Shown here one piece after another: positions 11,331-22,447 of a DNA stretch of 64,000 nucleotides (the stretch's first letter is position 1; each line of letters starts with the position of its first letter). Both the position numbers and the translations under genes were made by a program. The notes under the pieces are model-generated. The model was not told the DNA's origin and did no database searches. It saw only the letters and a list, made by a program, of their open reading frames with translations. The stretch comes from Strongylocentrotus purpuratus (Eukaryota > Echinodermata > Echinoidea > Camarodonta > Strongylocentrotidae): NCBI RefSeq assembly GCF_000002235.5, contig NW_022145596.1:31532140-31596139 (forward strand), in the 5' to 3' direction.

Positions 11331-12424
11331 AGGTAAAAGAGCATGAAATACTTTAAGGATCGAGATAGATTGCTCGATTCAACTTAGATTATACTATTAC
11401 ATGTCCTTTTATCGGTAACGTGGGGACAACAGGATAACTCTTAAATGAAATCTGTTGTAAGAGGTGCATTAAACGACTATCGAAGACAAAAATACTCTTG
11501 GGCGTTTCGATCTGCGTCATTGAAGTAGTGTACAGCAGAGAAGAAGAAAAAATGGAGAAATGAGTGAAAGAAAGAAGACACACGAGAAAAGAGATTTAGA
11601 GAGAGTTTGTATATGTGTCCGTTTCACTTTAAAATGCATTTACATTTTAAAGAGGGAAGGGTTATATCCCTTTTCGGCCTGGTAAATATGCCCCTCCAAT
11701 TATTACCTTATTGTACACGGAATAATTTTGGAACTAATTCAACTTAATTCCAAACAAAGTATCAGAAAACGCAAAATCCCCACAGATATATCACTTAGGG
11801 TATTATGATGAAGAAATGACAGATATGGTAAAGTATCATTTTCCTCGGTCGCTTTGATCGCTCTCAAAATTAAAAAGATCGGGTAGTTTTAGGCAGCGAT
11901 GTCCATGCATATCACCATATAATCATATGAAAGTACTCGTTAACCTCACTGTCTAAATATTGTCATGAATCGGGCAGCATGGCGCCCGAATATATAACCT
12001 TTACTTATTGTTTTCTTTTAAATTATCTAAATGAACATTATACCACAAGAAAGTGTCTTTTAAGACAATTTTTTTATAAATCAGGATGATTCCTAGCAAC
12101 AACATAATCGAATATATAATTTAAAATCTTATCTAGTCTTTATTGTTGCCTAATAACATGTTTGCCTAACTAAAATTGCCATTTTTTGCTGGCTCACTTC
12201 GCTTGCGCGCAATTTATAAGATCCAGATAGTATATTTTCGTGCAAGAGTCCCTCTCGACCCTCGCATGAAAATGTGCCCGTACGTCTATGTGTACAAGGG
12301 ACGGAAAACAATTTCGCTTTAATGAATTTTGGATGGGGATGATGCGAAAAATGTTAACTCCTCAAAGGATGACGTGACTAAAGAAAGGTTGAAAAACGTT
12401 AATCTATTTAGACAAAAGAGTGGT

Positions 12425-12464
12425 ATCCCCTCCCTCCGGTGACTGAGCCCACGCTACGCCACTG
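12425..12464. mobile_element. hAT-like right terminus
   Basis: Ends CCACGCTACGCCACTG, the complement of a CAGTGGCGTAGC-type hAT end. No target duplication with the 11234 end was found. A 9-bp inverted repeat (CATACTAGA / TCTAGTATG) lies just outside it. Confidence 0.4.
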
Positions 12465-13219
12465 GATATATTTCATACTAGACTTGATTCTAGTATGAAT
12501 GAAAGATTGGACATATTTAATGATACTTTATGTCTCCCTAACAATTGTTTTTTCAATTGTCTTCAAGCTTTCAGGGATGTGTTCGAATAATTTAGAACAA
12601 ACAAAGATGGTAAGAAACCATTCAAGTACCTTCATGCCTCGATCCACTGCGTTTTTCATCCGACAAATGAAGTTTCATTTTAATGGTCAACTGACTATCG
12701 CAACAACGAAAAATCATAATCGTCACCATCCATTGGTCCCCTATAAGGGTCCGGGTCTCTTTGTTACCGCTCTCCATCTCGTTCTGTCTGTAGCAAGCTC
12801 CAAATCAATTTCTTTACCGTCTTCCTTAATACAATCTATCCGCCTCTTCCTGGGTCTTCCTTTCTTTCTCCCTTTTCCCCCTTTCTCTCTGCTACCTATC
12901 TGAAAACTTCATCTTCACCTTTCCTAGTCACGTGTCTACACCATCAGTTTTTTTTTTTATCAGTCTACCCTCTCTCTAATCTTCTCCCTTATTATACCCC
13001 CATCACTTGAGTTGTCTCTCTAGAAACTTGACCTTATGTTGTCGTATGAGTTATTACCACCGATAGGAAAACCCTGCTCATTGTTTTAATTGAGAAATTT
13101 GAAAAGTTGAAATTTCTAATAATTTATGTACATAAACTGAATGGAGAGTAGTCCCTTTCTTCTTATGCTTGTTTGATATTCTCACTCATTTAACAAGCAC
13201 ATTTCCAAAACGTTCACAA

Positions 13220-13545
13220 CCACTGGCCCACACAGCCGTCTCTCTGTCTCTGTCTCTGTCTCCCTCTCTTTATATATCTATCTATCTCATTCTCTTCACT
13301 AATCGTTGCATCTATTTATCTATCTGCACCCTTCTATCTGCCTATCTCTCTCTCCACCTCCCTACCCCTTCTCTCTTCCCCTTTTTCCCTTTCTCGCTAT
13401 GTCTGTCTTTGTCTGTCTGTCTCTTTTTCTCTCTTCATCTCTCTCTTTCTTCCTGTCTGTCCTTCTCTTTCTCTCTCTCTCACTCTGTCTCTCTCTCTGT
13501 ATATATATAGTATTATCTTTCCCCCCTCTCTCTCTCTGTATGTTT
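13220..13545 (+). repeat. Pyrimidine-rich CT/CTGT tract
   Basis: About 320 bases of CTCT, CTGT and TATC runs. All long frames across it are Ser/Leu artefacts. Confidence 0.9.
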
Positions 13546-13599
13546 CTGGCTTTCTATTCTGACTCATATTCATTGGCACACTTACATTCATTGATCAAG

Positions 13600-14740
13600 T
13601 TTTAAAGAATTTTCACAATGCACATGTGTCCTTCACACGGATCTATAACATACGACACATTAACCGCAATTAGTAGAATGGTCCCTCATGTCAATCAACC
13701 ATTAGCGAGGTCGATGAGGAACATAATAGAACACGAACACGGTAGTTAGCTCAAACGGACGATTGACCTCGCTTTTACAATTGTATTTTAAAGTAATAGT
13801 TGAGTTCTTTTTTCAGACCGCAAATGCCTTCAAAGTGCATGGTTATTGCTCTTATTTCTTATTTAAGACATTTCTAATGCCCTTTTTGCGACATAAAATT
13901 GCTTTGAAGGCAATCTTAGACCCCCCAAAATGTGTGGAATTTAGCCTTATCAATTCAACTCCACTTTAAAAAAAAAATACGGTGAACGTTGATTAATTCA
14001 TTAATTAATAATAAAAATACACGGTCCGGCTGGTTGGTTGGTATTATAAGCAACACGCAAAAGCCAACGAAAGCCAACATCGGCATTGGCAGGAATAAAA
14101 CTTATCAGGCGCTATTTCGTTTTTTCAACGGCTGGTTCAAATTATCGATTATTTGTGGGGCACCATATATTTATATTTATCGATATTTCAACCGTCTCTG
14201 AACCGATTTTGACCAAACCAAGATAAATTTGCCATTTAAATTGTATGTTCTTTCTAATTTGACACTCAGTTTTTCATTATCTTACCAAAAAAAATAGTGT
14301 AACGCCCTCTTCAACAAAACTTAACTATCCTTTAACATGTTTAGGTGTCATGATGAAATGTTTCTAGATAGTGTGTGAAGAATCTATAAAAATAATGGTA
14401 TAAAACCTTTTTTATAGAGAGCATTTTCGATGGCTGGAGAAAAACCCAATGTGCCTACCAATCATCATATCAAATTCAGCATAGTTACATTTCACAAACA
14501 AATTAGCTTTTCATGATTTATTTTCTATTCATGATAGTCGAAGAAATTGAATAAAATTAAATTCATCAATTCATTTTTCTGAGATTGAATACTCAAATCA
14601 AGCTAGGTTACAAAGATTGCCCATCAAATTGCAAATGAATTGAGCTGCAGACATGGAACACCGGACGTCTGGTTGAGCATTCCAAAACCCGCGAGCAGCA
14701 TATGCAAAGGCAACATTTCTCAATGTTTCCTACGTGATGG
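13600..14740. other. No gene seen
   Basis: Unique AT-rich DNA. Several short frames occur, but none has paired splice signals or a recognisable protein pattern. Confidence 0.5.
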
Positions 14741-14754
14741 AGGTACATTCAGTA

Positions 14755-14804
14755 GCCCGTATTCTGAAGTCTGGGATAGTGAAACTAGACTTCAGAATAA
14801 GGGC
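14755..14804. repeat. 17-bp stem hairpin
   Basis: GCCCGTATTCTGAAGTC and GACTTCAGAATAAGGGC are inverted copies with one mismatch around a 16-base spacer. It may be a minimal remnant of a fold-back element. Confidence 0.7.
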
Positions 14805-14984
14805 CAATATGTTTGGGGAAGACGAGTTCTAAACATACCTATGTACAATCGTGCAATTTTTTATTTTTATCACCGTAAGCACAGCAAGTTTAGATAACCA
14901 CCCTTGCTCATCGTCACGACTTTTCAGCGCGATATATCACGAGCTATACGGCTCAGGGTTAGCAAATCATTATGATATTATTGA

Positions 14985-15275
14985 TAATGTAATAATATTA
15001 ACATTAGATATTTATATGGGCCAAATAATCACCACGCAAGGTGCTCAAGGCGCTCCTATAACCATCATCCCGGCTCTGCTAGGATACCGCTTTCGGTGTT
15101 CACAACATTCAAGGAATTCCTGCGTACCGGTACCCATTTAATACCTGGGTGAAGAGTGGCAAATATAGATTAATGTCTTGCCAACGAACATTAGTGCCGC
15201 GGCGGTACCCTAACCGTGAACCATGGGATCCACAGTCCGAAGACGTACCCACCAGACCACGATACCTCTTTATCA
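14985..15275 (-). mobile_element. tRNA-derived SINE, full-length copy
   Basis: On the minus strand it has an A box (TGGTCTGGTGG, 15249-15259), a degraded B-box region, the shared GACATTAATCTATATTTGCC body, CACCCAGGTATTAAATGGG, and a tail with GAGCGCCTTGAGC and an ATTATAT-rich end. It shows the SINE's full order of parts. Confidence 0.75.
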
Positions 15276-15420
15276 CAATACATTGCTAGGCGATTAGTCT
15301 CCTTGGTTCAGAATCACTACTAACCACTATCAAATAGCAATTTAGTACAACGGAGTTTTATTGAGATCGACAGAAAAATAATCCACTCCTCCTGGAACTA
15401 AGATAGAGCTTCAGATGTTA

Positions 15421-15620
15421 AGGCGCGATGGCTCAGTGGACAAAACGTAGTATCTTAACAGGGAGGTCCCGGTTTCGAAACCAAGTCGATGCGCAAGTGC
15501 CATTTGGTAAGGCATTGACCCTCAATTACCAAGTACCTCGGAGAGGAATTAAAGCAGTCGGTCTACCGGTTGCTTAGTAGTAGTAGACTTTCTTGGAGAA
15601 ATCAATTCTTCTTTTTTTTT
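15421..15620 (+). mobile_element. tRNA-derived SINE, second family
   Basis: The head AGGCGCGATGGCTCAGTGG contains a good A box (15429-15439), and GGTTTCGAAACC (15471-15482) is a palindromic B box. The body differs from the other SINEs and ends in TTCTTCTTTTTTTT, a possible pol III stop. The tRNA fold is not intact. Confidence 0.75.
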
Positions 15621-16526
15621 CATTGCCATAATAATAAGATTTTATCGATATATTTACACTCTTTTACACCATATCATGGTTTGAGAAGAAGAAATAAAAT
15701 AAGAACAAGATGAAAAGACGAAATGCTGAAAGTTGTGTCAAAGTAGGTCTGACTATGGTGATATGGGCAACAGGTCGAAAACCTTTGCTTCTTGTCAAAT
15801 CTTTCCCGATTGTTTGCGTTGTGGCCTAGATATCTAAAGGCATTATTAGTGTTTATAATCCATCAGTAGTTGCTTCACGAAGTACCCTCAGGCTGGTAGC
15901 CCCTTAATACCCGATGAACTTTTCGGCGTTACAAATTTATTGAAAACTATTTCAAAATTGGTTTCAAAGCTGGTTAGTAAATTATAGGGAATTTTAAATA
16001 ATCCACACCGATGTAAGGGGTCAGCACTGGAGCAATTATTTTATGGACGTGGGTCAATTCGTCACTATATACGTTTTTAAGGTTCAGTATTATTATCTAT
16101 AATATGTGCACCATCTCCACGTTTGAATGTGGATTTGCTACTCTGTCCAGTCACTCGAGGCAGTCAAGTGCTTGTGCTTGCACAATGAAACCTGTATGTA
16201 GAGACCGCTTAAGGGGGAAATCAGTCTTTTTTTAGACAGGTGGTCTATACGTACATGCATGTGCCAAATACTTAATTGGGTTTTAAATGTGATACATTTT
16301 GCAGGCAAAGCAAGAAAGTAGTCTTTGCGTGCGATAGTTTTTTTTTAATATACAGGTGCTCTTGCTCGACGTAAGATTGAAAAGCAGAATTCAATGAACT
16401 GTTATCTTTTTTAGCAGTTTTGTTGAATTTCCAATTTTTGTTTAATTTCAATGATTAAAATAATGCCCTCACAAGCATAACAAATAATCAAGCAATCTTT
16501 TAGTTTAACGCTCTCCTCATAGGGGC

Positions 16527-17068
16527 TCACTAGACCAAGAGCCATGAGATCAAGTTCCTACTAGACCAAATATCCACGAGATCGCTAGCCTACGAGACTA
16601 AAAGTCCTTGAGACCGTGAACCCACAAGACCGAGAGCCCATGAGACCGAAAGCCCACGAGACCAAGAGACCACGATACTGAGAACCCCCAAGACCGAGAG
16701 CCCACCAGACCAATATCAAACGAGACCGAAAGATCACGAAACCAACAGTCCATGCAGGCTACAAGCCCGAGAGCTCACGAAGCTGAGAACCCACGAGACC
16801 TAGAGCCTACAAGCCCGAGAGCGCACGAAGCTGAGAACCCACGAAACCTAGAGCCTACAAGCCCGAGAGCTCACGAAGCCGAGAACCCACGAAACCTAGA
16901 GCTTCAAGCCCGAGAGCTCACGAAGCTAAGAACCCACGAAACCTAGAGCCTACAAGCCCGAGAGCTCACGAAGCTGAGAACCCACGAGACCTAGAGCCTA
17001 CAAGCCCGAGAGCTCACGAAGCTGAGAACCCACGAAACCTAGAGCCCATGAGACAGAGAGCCCACGAG
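16527..17068 (+). repeat. Minisatellite with 16-bp base unit and 48-bp higher-order unit
   Basis: The left part repeats variants of AGCCCACGAGACCGAG at about 16-bp spacing. From about 16757 to 17046 three variants are amplified together as six 48-bp copies (starts near 16761, 16809, 16857, 16905, 16953 and 17001); the third-to-fourth step is 47 bp. In one frame this reads as a 16-residue repeat (SPRAHEAENPRNLEPT) until the 1-bp deletion shifts it. No start or stop context suggests a real protein. Confidence 0.93.
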
Positions 17069-17890
17069 TTGTCCATAAACCGAATTAGTACTGGTTTTGA
17101 TTCGAGCACTGGATATTTCAAAAGATCCTATAATTTTAAGGAGGTTCAACTGAATGTTGAATGTTTTAACCCATACAATACTTTAATAAGTGGAATTGAA
17201 ATGCAACTCCCATTTGTGACTTATGCATGTGTGCTATGCATATAGATTGCCTCATTAAAATCAAAGCGGATTTATTATCTGGGCGTATATAAATTTAACA
17301 TTTATCTATCATATTAGGTTCGCTATTTGGTTGACTATCCTGGATGTTTCCAGTGAATTCCCCCTAGAGGTAGATCCTTAAATCCTTGTTCGACTAGGAA
17401 GAGATTTATCAGTTTCGACACGTTTGTTATAATTTAGTAATATTCCCTAGAAATAAATGAAAACAAAAGGCATAGGAAAATTCAGCAAATTTAGTTTATT
17501 TATCATAACGTTTGCTTCACGGCTTAATCAAGATTTTTGTTACCGTGTGAGCCAGAATAGGGAACCACTGTTAATTTCAAATTTAAGACAATTCTTTTTC
17601 GAGCTTTAAAAAGAATTTTGCCAATTCTTTAAAAATTTGCCACTCTTGCCATAACACAATTTTCATGATATTTATTCAAAACCCTTTTAATTTTTGCACT
17701 CAAAGAAAAGATACAAATTATTCGTAATTATCCACATACTATTTTTTTTATATTACAAATAAAAAAAAGGAAATATAAACTATTGCATGGAAACAAAATA
17801 TGAAAACAACACTATATTAATACAATCTTGCGAGCAAAAAAGATATAGGCCTAATCGTTTGATTTAAAAAATGAAGTTATCGTAATGTGG
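17069..17890. other. No feature seen
   Basis: AT-rich unique sequence between two tandem arrays. No exon or repeat could be supported. Confidence 0.5.
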
Positions 17891-17894
17891 AGAA

Positions 17895-18900
17895 TACCTT
17901 GAGTGTGCGTGAGTGAGTATTGGGCGCTAAATGTAGTATTTCATTATTCAGGAGGAGAGGGGTTGGATTAAAGATAGGAGGGTGATAAGAGAGGGTGATT
18001 GTATGTGTGTGCGTGTGCGTGACTGTGTGTGGGGTAATATTTTGTAGTTTTTCATGGTTCATGAGATTATAGATGGATGGGTGATAAGAGAAGGTGATTG
18101 TGTGTGTGTGCGTGTGCGTGACTGTGTGTGGGGTAATATTTTGTAGTTTTTCATGATTCATGAGATTATAGATGGATGGGTGATAAGAGAAGGTGATTGT
18201 GTGTATGTGCGTGAGTGTGAGTGTGTATGGGCGTTAAATGTAGTATTTCATGATTCAGGAGGAGAGGGTGTTGGAAGAGGATTAAAGATAGAAGGGAAGA
18301 GATGGTGGTTGTATGTGTGTGCGTGTGCGTGTGCGTGAGTGTGTAAGTGCGTTGAATGTAGTATTTCATGATTCAGAGATGAGAGGGGTTGGATTAAAGA
18401 TAGGAGGGTGATAACAGATGTGGGTTCTATGTGTGTGCGTGTGCGTGTGCGTGTGCGTGTGCGTGCATGCGTACGGGGCACTGAATGTAGTATTTCATGA
18501 TTTAGGAGGAGAGGGGGTCGGAAGAGGATTAAAGATAGGATGGTGATTAGAGAGGGTGATTTTATGTGTGTGTGAGTGTGTGCGTGTGTGTGTGTGTGTG
18601 TGTGTGCGTGCGTGTGCGTGTACGTGTGCGTGAGTGTGTATGGGGCACTAAATGTAGTATTTCATGATTTAGGAGGAGAGGGGGTTGGAAGAGGATTACA
18701 GATAGGAGGGTGATAAGAGTGGGTGGTTGTATGTGTGCGTGTGCATGTGCGTGATTGTGTATGGAGCGCTAAACGTAGAATTTCATGGTTCAGGAGGAGA
18801 GGGGGTTGAAAGAGGATTAAAGATAGAAGGATGATAAGAGGGGGTGCTTGTATGTGTGTGCGTGACTGTCTATGGGGTGTTAAATGTAGTATATGCTTCC
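17895..18900 (+). repeat. Satellite array, ~9 units of ~100-165 bp with embedded (GT)n
   Basis: A core related to TAAATGTAGTATTTCATGATT recurs near 17928, 18034, 18134, 18234, 18354, 18483, 18649, 18770 and 18880. Each core is followed by AGGAGAGGGGGTTGGA or a variant, GATAGGAGGGTGATAAGAG, and a GTGTGCGTG tract. Unit length grows mainly with the GT tract. Low-complexity VCV and HTH frames across it are artefacts. Confidence 0.93.
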
Positions 18901-18939
18901 GTGTGATTGTATGTTTTGCATGTGCGAGAGTGTGTGTGG

Positions 18940-18961
18940 TGAGAGAGAAAAAGAGAGGAAG

Positions 18962-19003
<42 letters not shown>

Positions 19004-19005
19004 TT
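18940..19005 (+). repeat. (GA)n microsatellite
   Basis: A GA run directly following the GT-rich satellite. Confidence 0.93.
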
Positions 19006-19107
19006 TCCGAGGTATAAATAGCTCAGATTACAACAGATTACGAAAACAGGAGCACTAGTAACTAGGCCTCGTCACATATGATTGATAGAAATAGTCTCCT
19101 TTTCTCT

Positions 19108-19114
19108 CACTGTT

Positions 19115-19146
<32 letters not shown>

Positions 19147-19385
19147 CCTCTCTCCCTTTTTTCGGTGTCCCTATATATTTTTCTTACACTTCACTCGCTC
19201 TTTTCATCTATTATCTCTGTTTCTTTACTTTCTCCCTTTCTTGCTCTTTCTCATTTTGATATATAATACAACGTATTTCCCTGTATGTTTCGCTTTGTTC
19301 TGTTATGTTTCTTCCCTCTCTCTCTCCATCTCTCTCTCTTTACATCTCTCTCTCTCTCTCTCTATCTCTCTTTCTCTACCTGTAT
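19108..19385 (+). repeat. CT-rich tract
   Basis: Two CT runs separated by pyrimidine-rich DNA. Confidence 0.9.
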
Positions 19386-19535
19386 CTAACTGCACGACTT
19401 TGATCTCATATTCTTTCCAAATTGTTATGTACCATTCTTTTCTTTCTTCTTGTCTCTCTGCCTTCCCGTTCCCATAAACTAAATCCGACTTGTCATTATT
19501 GCGGTGGTAGTATTTATTTCAGGAATTAAACTTAA

Positions 19536-20075
19536 AGGGAAAATCCACCCCCAAAATAAGTTTGTTTCGATAGAGGCAGAATAATAAGAAAATCAGGTGA
19601 GTGAAAGTTTGAGCAAATTCTGAATGAAAATAAGAAAGTTATGAATTATTGAAGTTGTGATCAATCAAATACAAATTGGCAACTCTGTGACTTATCATAC
19701 GAGCTCTCCTTCATTTGCTTTGTGCATAATATTCCATAAAATCATGTTTTCTTCGTTATTGATGACGGAATATATATTTGTTCCTTGCAGGGGGAGTATA
19801 GAAACATATTTGTAATTATTATATTTAGGGTGCATGTATGGTTGAAATTTTTCTTGAAGGAAAATGAAAATTTTAGATTTTTTTAGTACTGAGCAAATGG
19901 AAGTTGAGCTCGCATGATACGTCATAGAGTTGCCACTTTGTGTTTGATTGATCACAACTTCAAAAATCCTAACTTCCTTATTTTTAATCGGAATTTGCTC
20001 AAACTTTCACTGACTTGTTTCTCTCATTTTTCTACTCCTATTAAAACTAACTTAATTTCAGGGTGGACTCCCCCT
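19536..20075. mobile_element. Fold-back MITE with ~190-bp arms and TTAA flanks
   Basis: The ends are AGGGAAAATCCACCC and GGGTGGACTCCCCCT, inside TTAA copies at 19532-19535 and 20076-20079. The first ~190 bases match the reverse complement of the last ~190 at about 80% by eye (for example GTTGTGATCAATCAAA and AAGTTTGAGCAAATTC in both arms). TTAA duplication is typical of piggyBac-type insertion, but the internal sequence codes for no transposase. The two arms could produce a long hairpin RNA if transcribed. Confidence 0.8.
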
Positions 20076-20596
20076 TTAAATATCAGCTATCCCCTTTTCT
20101 GTCACCTAATCAACTTTTTCTTAAGTAATAGCGCATTTTGTCGTTAATCTTCTCACCTAATCATTTTCATGTCCTTTGATCACAAATTGAGCACAAAACT
20201 CTTAATGCCTAGAAAAGCTATTCTAGTGTGACTCGCGCAACATTAAAATCCTCACCATGGTCATCGTCATTGCCACTTTCATCAATACACTCAGGGGCGT
20301 AGACAACGGGGGGGATGAGGGGGATGCATCCCCCCACCTCACAAGGTGGGGGGATGGCATGTACAATCATCCCCCCCAGGTTTTGGGGAATGATATTTGC
20401 TTACTTAATAAGTCATAATGATGATAATAATAGTAATAATAATAATGATAACAATTATCATATTAATAATAATAATAATTATGATGATGATAATAATAAT
20501 CCTCATCATTATTGTAATTGTGTTTATTGTTATTAGCCGCATTCACACGGTGAAAGCCAATTCAGACGGTAAAAAAAAGAAAATCTTACAAGTATT

Positions 20597-20638
20597 TTGT
20601 GGTTATCTTGTGGTTTGGAAACCACAAGATAACCACAA
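20597..20638. repeat. Perfect 42-bp palindrome
   Basis: Two 20-base arms (TTGTGGTTATCTTGTGGTTT and its exact complement) flank a 2-base GG centre. It lies just left of the inner transposon terminus, inside the outer element. Confidence 0.95.
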
Positions 20639-20645
20639 GATTAAA

Positions 20646-21088
20646 CAGGCGCGGATCTACGGGGGGGGGGGGGTTTAGGGGGTTTAAACCCCCCCCCCCC
20701 TTGGGCGGCCCAAAAAACACAAACAAAAAAAAAAGGGAAAAAAAAGAAAGAAAAAAGAGAAAAAAAAGAACGCACGCTGGAGAGAAACCCTTTCAAGTGC
20801 AAATATTGTGAGAAGATATTCAACTCATCTGGTAACTTAACCAAACACATGATAACTCTGGATATAACTGTGTATTTAACTGTTACTTGATTTAAAAAGA
20901 CGTTATCATGCACTGCTTTTTATGGTCTCCATTGTGTTAATAGATGCCAGGAAAACATCACTTACGGGGTTCAAATAAACACCCCAAAAATAATCGGCTC
21001 GCCGCTTTGCGGCTCGTGGACGATGCTCCGCATCGTCATTATTTTGGTCAACCCCCCCCCCCTTAGCAAAAAGCTAGATCCGCCCCTG
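20646..21088. mobile_element. Inner hAT-like element carrying a zinc-finger fragment
   Basis: The left end CAGGCGCGGATCTACGGG and the right end TAGATCCGCCCCTG form a 14-bp terminal inverted repeat with one mismatch, each followed inward by homopolymer G or C. No 8-bp target duplication is visible (AGATTAAA versus AGTCATCC), so the insertion site has been rearranged or one boundary is misplaced. It contains the zinc-finger pseudogene fragment at 20767-20860 and small GC palindromes near 21000-21040. Confidence 0.7.
20767..20860 (+). pseudogene. Broken C2H2 zinc-finger fragment
   Basis: The DNA encodes the inter-finger linker RTHAGEKPF (20767 on). After a one-base shift it continues FKCKYCEKIFNSSGNLTKH, which is a C2H2 finger start with C-x2-C, the conserved Phe, Leu and first zinc His at the right spacing. 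An extra T in the CCCTTTCAAG stretch breaks the frame, and the second zinc His is replaced (HMITL). It is therefore a dead fragment of one finger plus part of a linker, probably captured by the surrounding transposon. Confidence 0.83.
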
Positions 21089-21597
21089 AGTCATCCCCCC
21101 CAGGTGTACGAACCTGTCTACGCCACTGAATACACTTATGGTTGTCGACATCCATTTTTGCCATCGGTAACCTCTCAAACGACTCGCATACACACGCGGT
21201 TGTTGACCCCAGTCAGTCGTCAGGCAGGCTTCGAGCGCTATTCGACGATGCACCTTCCCCGCCGGTCAGTTTGTAATGAGTATGTCACCTTTAAAGTGTT
21301 GGATTCATCTCTTTATTGATTAAGTTCTGACCCGTCCACTTAAAGGGTCAATTTTGCCTTCGGACACGAACTGAGATCGTTTAATTAACTATTTAAATGT
21401 GTATGATATATAAAGATCATGCAGGGCCCATCAAGTCATATTGGTCGCGTGTGTGAATCCCGTGTAATTACGAGGAAAGGTGCTGCTTAAAATATCAATA
21501 TTGAGATCTGCAACATGGTAATTTATGTTTGAGGAGGAGCGGGATTGTATTTAATTAAAGATTCAAACACGTCTCTGGATTAAAACCTGGCAAAATT

Positions 21598-21708
21598 AAA
21601 CTGTTTACTTCCAATTAATTCAAATCAATTCAATTCGAATCAATTCAATTCAAATCAATTCATTTAAAACGAATTCAGTTCAAATCAATTTATTTCCAAA
21701 TCATTGAA
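21598..21708 (+). repeat. Degenerate (AATTC/AAATC) repeat
   Basis: Tandem variants of AATTCAATTC and AAATCAATTC at 5- or 10-bp spacing over about 110 bases. Confidence 0.85.
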
Positions 21709-21709
21709 A

Positions 21710-22285
21710 AAGAAAAATATTGGAAATGCGAAAATATATGCGTTTACAATGATGTAAATGATAACGAAAACGAATGCACGCTCCACTTTGTATATTTTAC
21801 TCTTAAATAACATTCAATGGAGGATTGATAACAGATTTATATTCATATCCATCTTAAAAAGGGTTTTCGCACCTCCCGTTCTCAAGGTAGATCATATTTT
21901 GTCATCCGCCATCGACCTCTGCTGGCTGGTTTATGTGTAATTAAAGATATACTACAACAAAGAATCTTTTTGTGCGAGAGAATTAGAGTTTAGGATATCA
22001 TGATATCGGATATGAATGAAGAGTGACATGTTTGTGTAAACTGAATTTCGTAGTACATTTAGTCAATATATCCTGTATTTACAACCGCTGTCAGTAAACA
22101 GGGAATACCAAAAATGTAAATAATAATATATAATGACAAATCTGGATTTATATACCTCCTAGTACGACGTATTGTCTCTAAGAGTTTAACAACTATCATT
22201 ATTACCCCGGTCATCGGTTCATTCACGTACAATATGTGCAACATCCCCACTCCCTGTGGAGTATTCGCCATGAGGGCATATGGCA
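21710..22285. other. No gene seen
   Basis: Unique AT-rich sequence without paired splice signals. Confidence 0.5.
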
Positions 22286-22289
22286 AATA

Positions 22290-22447
22290 CTGACACAAAC
22301 GCCTTCGGCATCCTAACAGGTCCCCACTTGTCTCCTGAGGACAGAGTGGCAGATGTAGACTAATTCATTCCCAACAGATACTAGTGTCATGCCGGGGATC
22401 AAACCAATGACCTTTCCATTTCCAGTCAAGTGTTCAAACCACACGAA
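22290..22447 (-). mobile_element. Degraded tRNA-derived SINE
   Basis: Retains, on the minus strand, a decayed B box (GGTTTGATCCCCGGCATGAC) and weak traces of the TCTGCCACTCTG and GGAGACAAGTGGGGAC body seen in the other copies. The A box is not recognisable. Confidence 0.5.

Larger units (their letters stand above)
20292..21128. mobile_element. Outer hAT-like element of a nested pair
   Basis: The left end CAGGGGCGTAGACAAC and the right end CCTGTCTACGCCACTG are imperfect inverted repeats, flanked by identical 8-bp AATACACT copies (20284-20291 and 21129-21136). The left internal part holds a G-rich inverted repeat (GGGATGCATCCCCCC) and an AAT/ATG microsatellite at 20412-20515. A second hAT-like element occupies the right half. 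Confidence 0.85.

Noticed and set aside
12576..12610. Short + strand exon between a strong acceptor (CTTCAAGCTTTCAG) and GTAAGAAA
   Set aside because: Only 35 bases with one open frame and no partner; next to a transposon end. Chance is likely.
16752..16946. Repeat protein with SPRAHEAENPR units
   Set aside because: The frame follows the 48-bp minisatellite and is broken by a 1-bp deletion; the other strand and frames look equally open.
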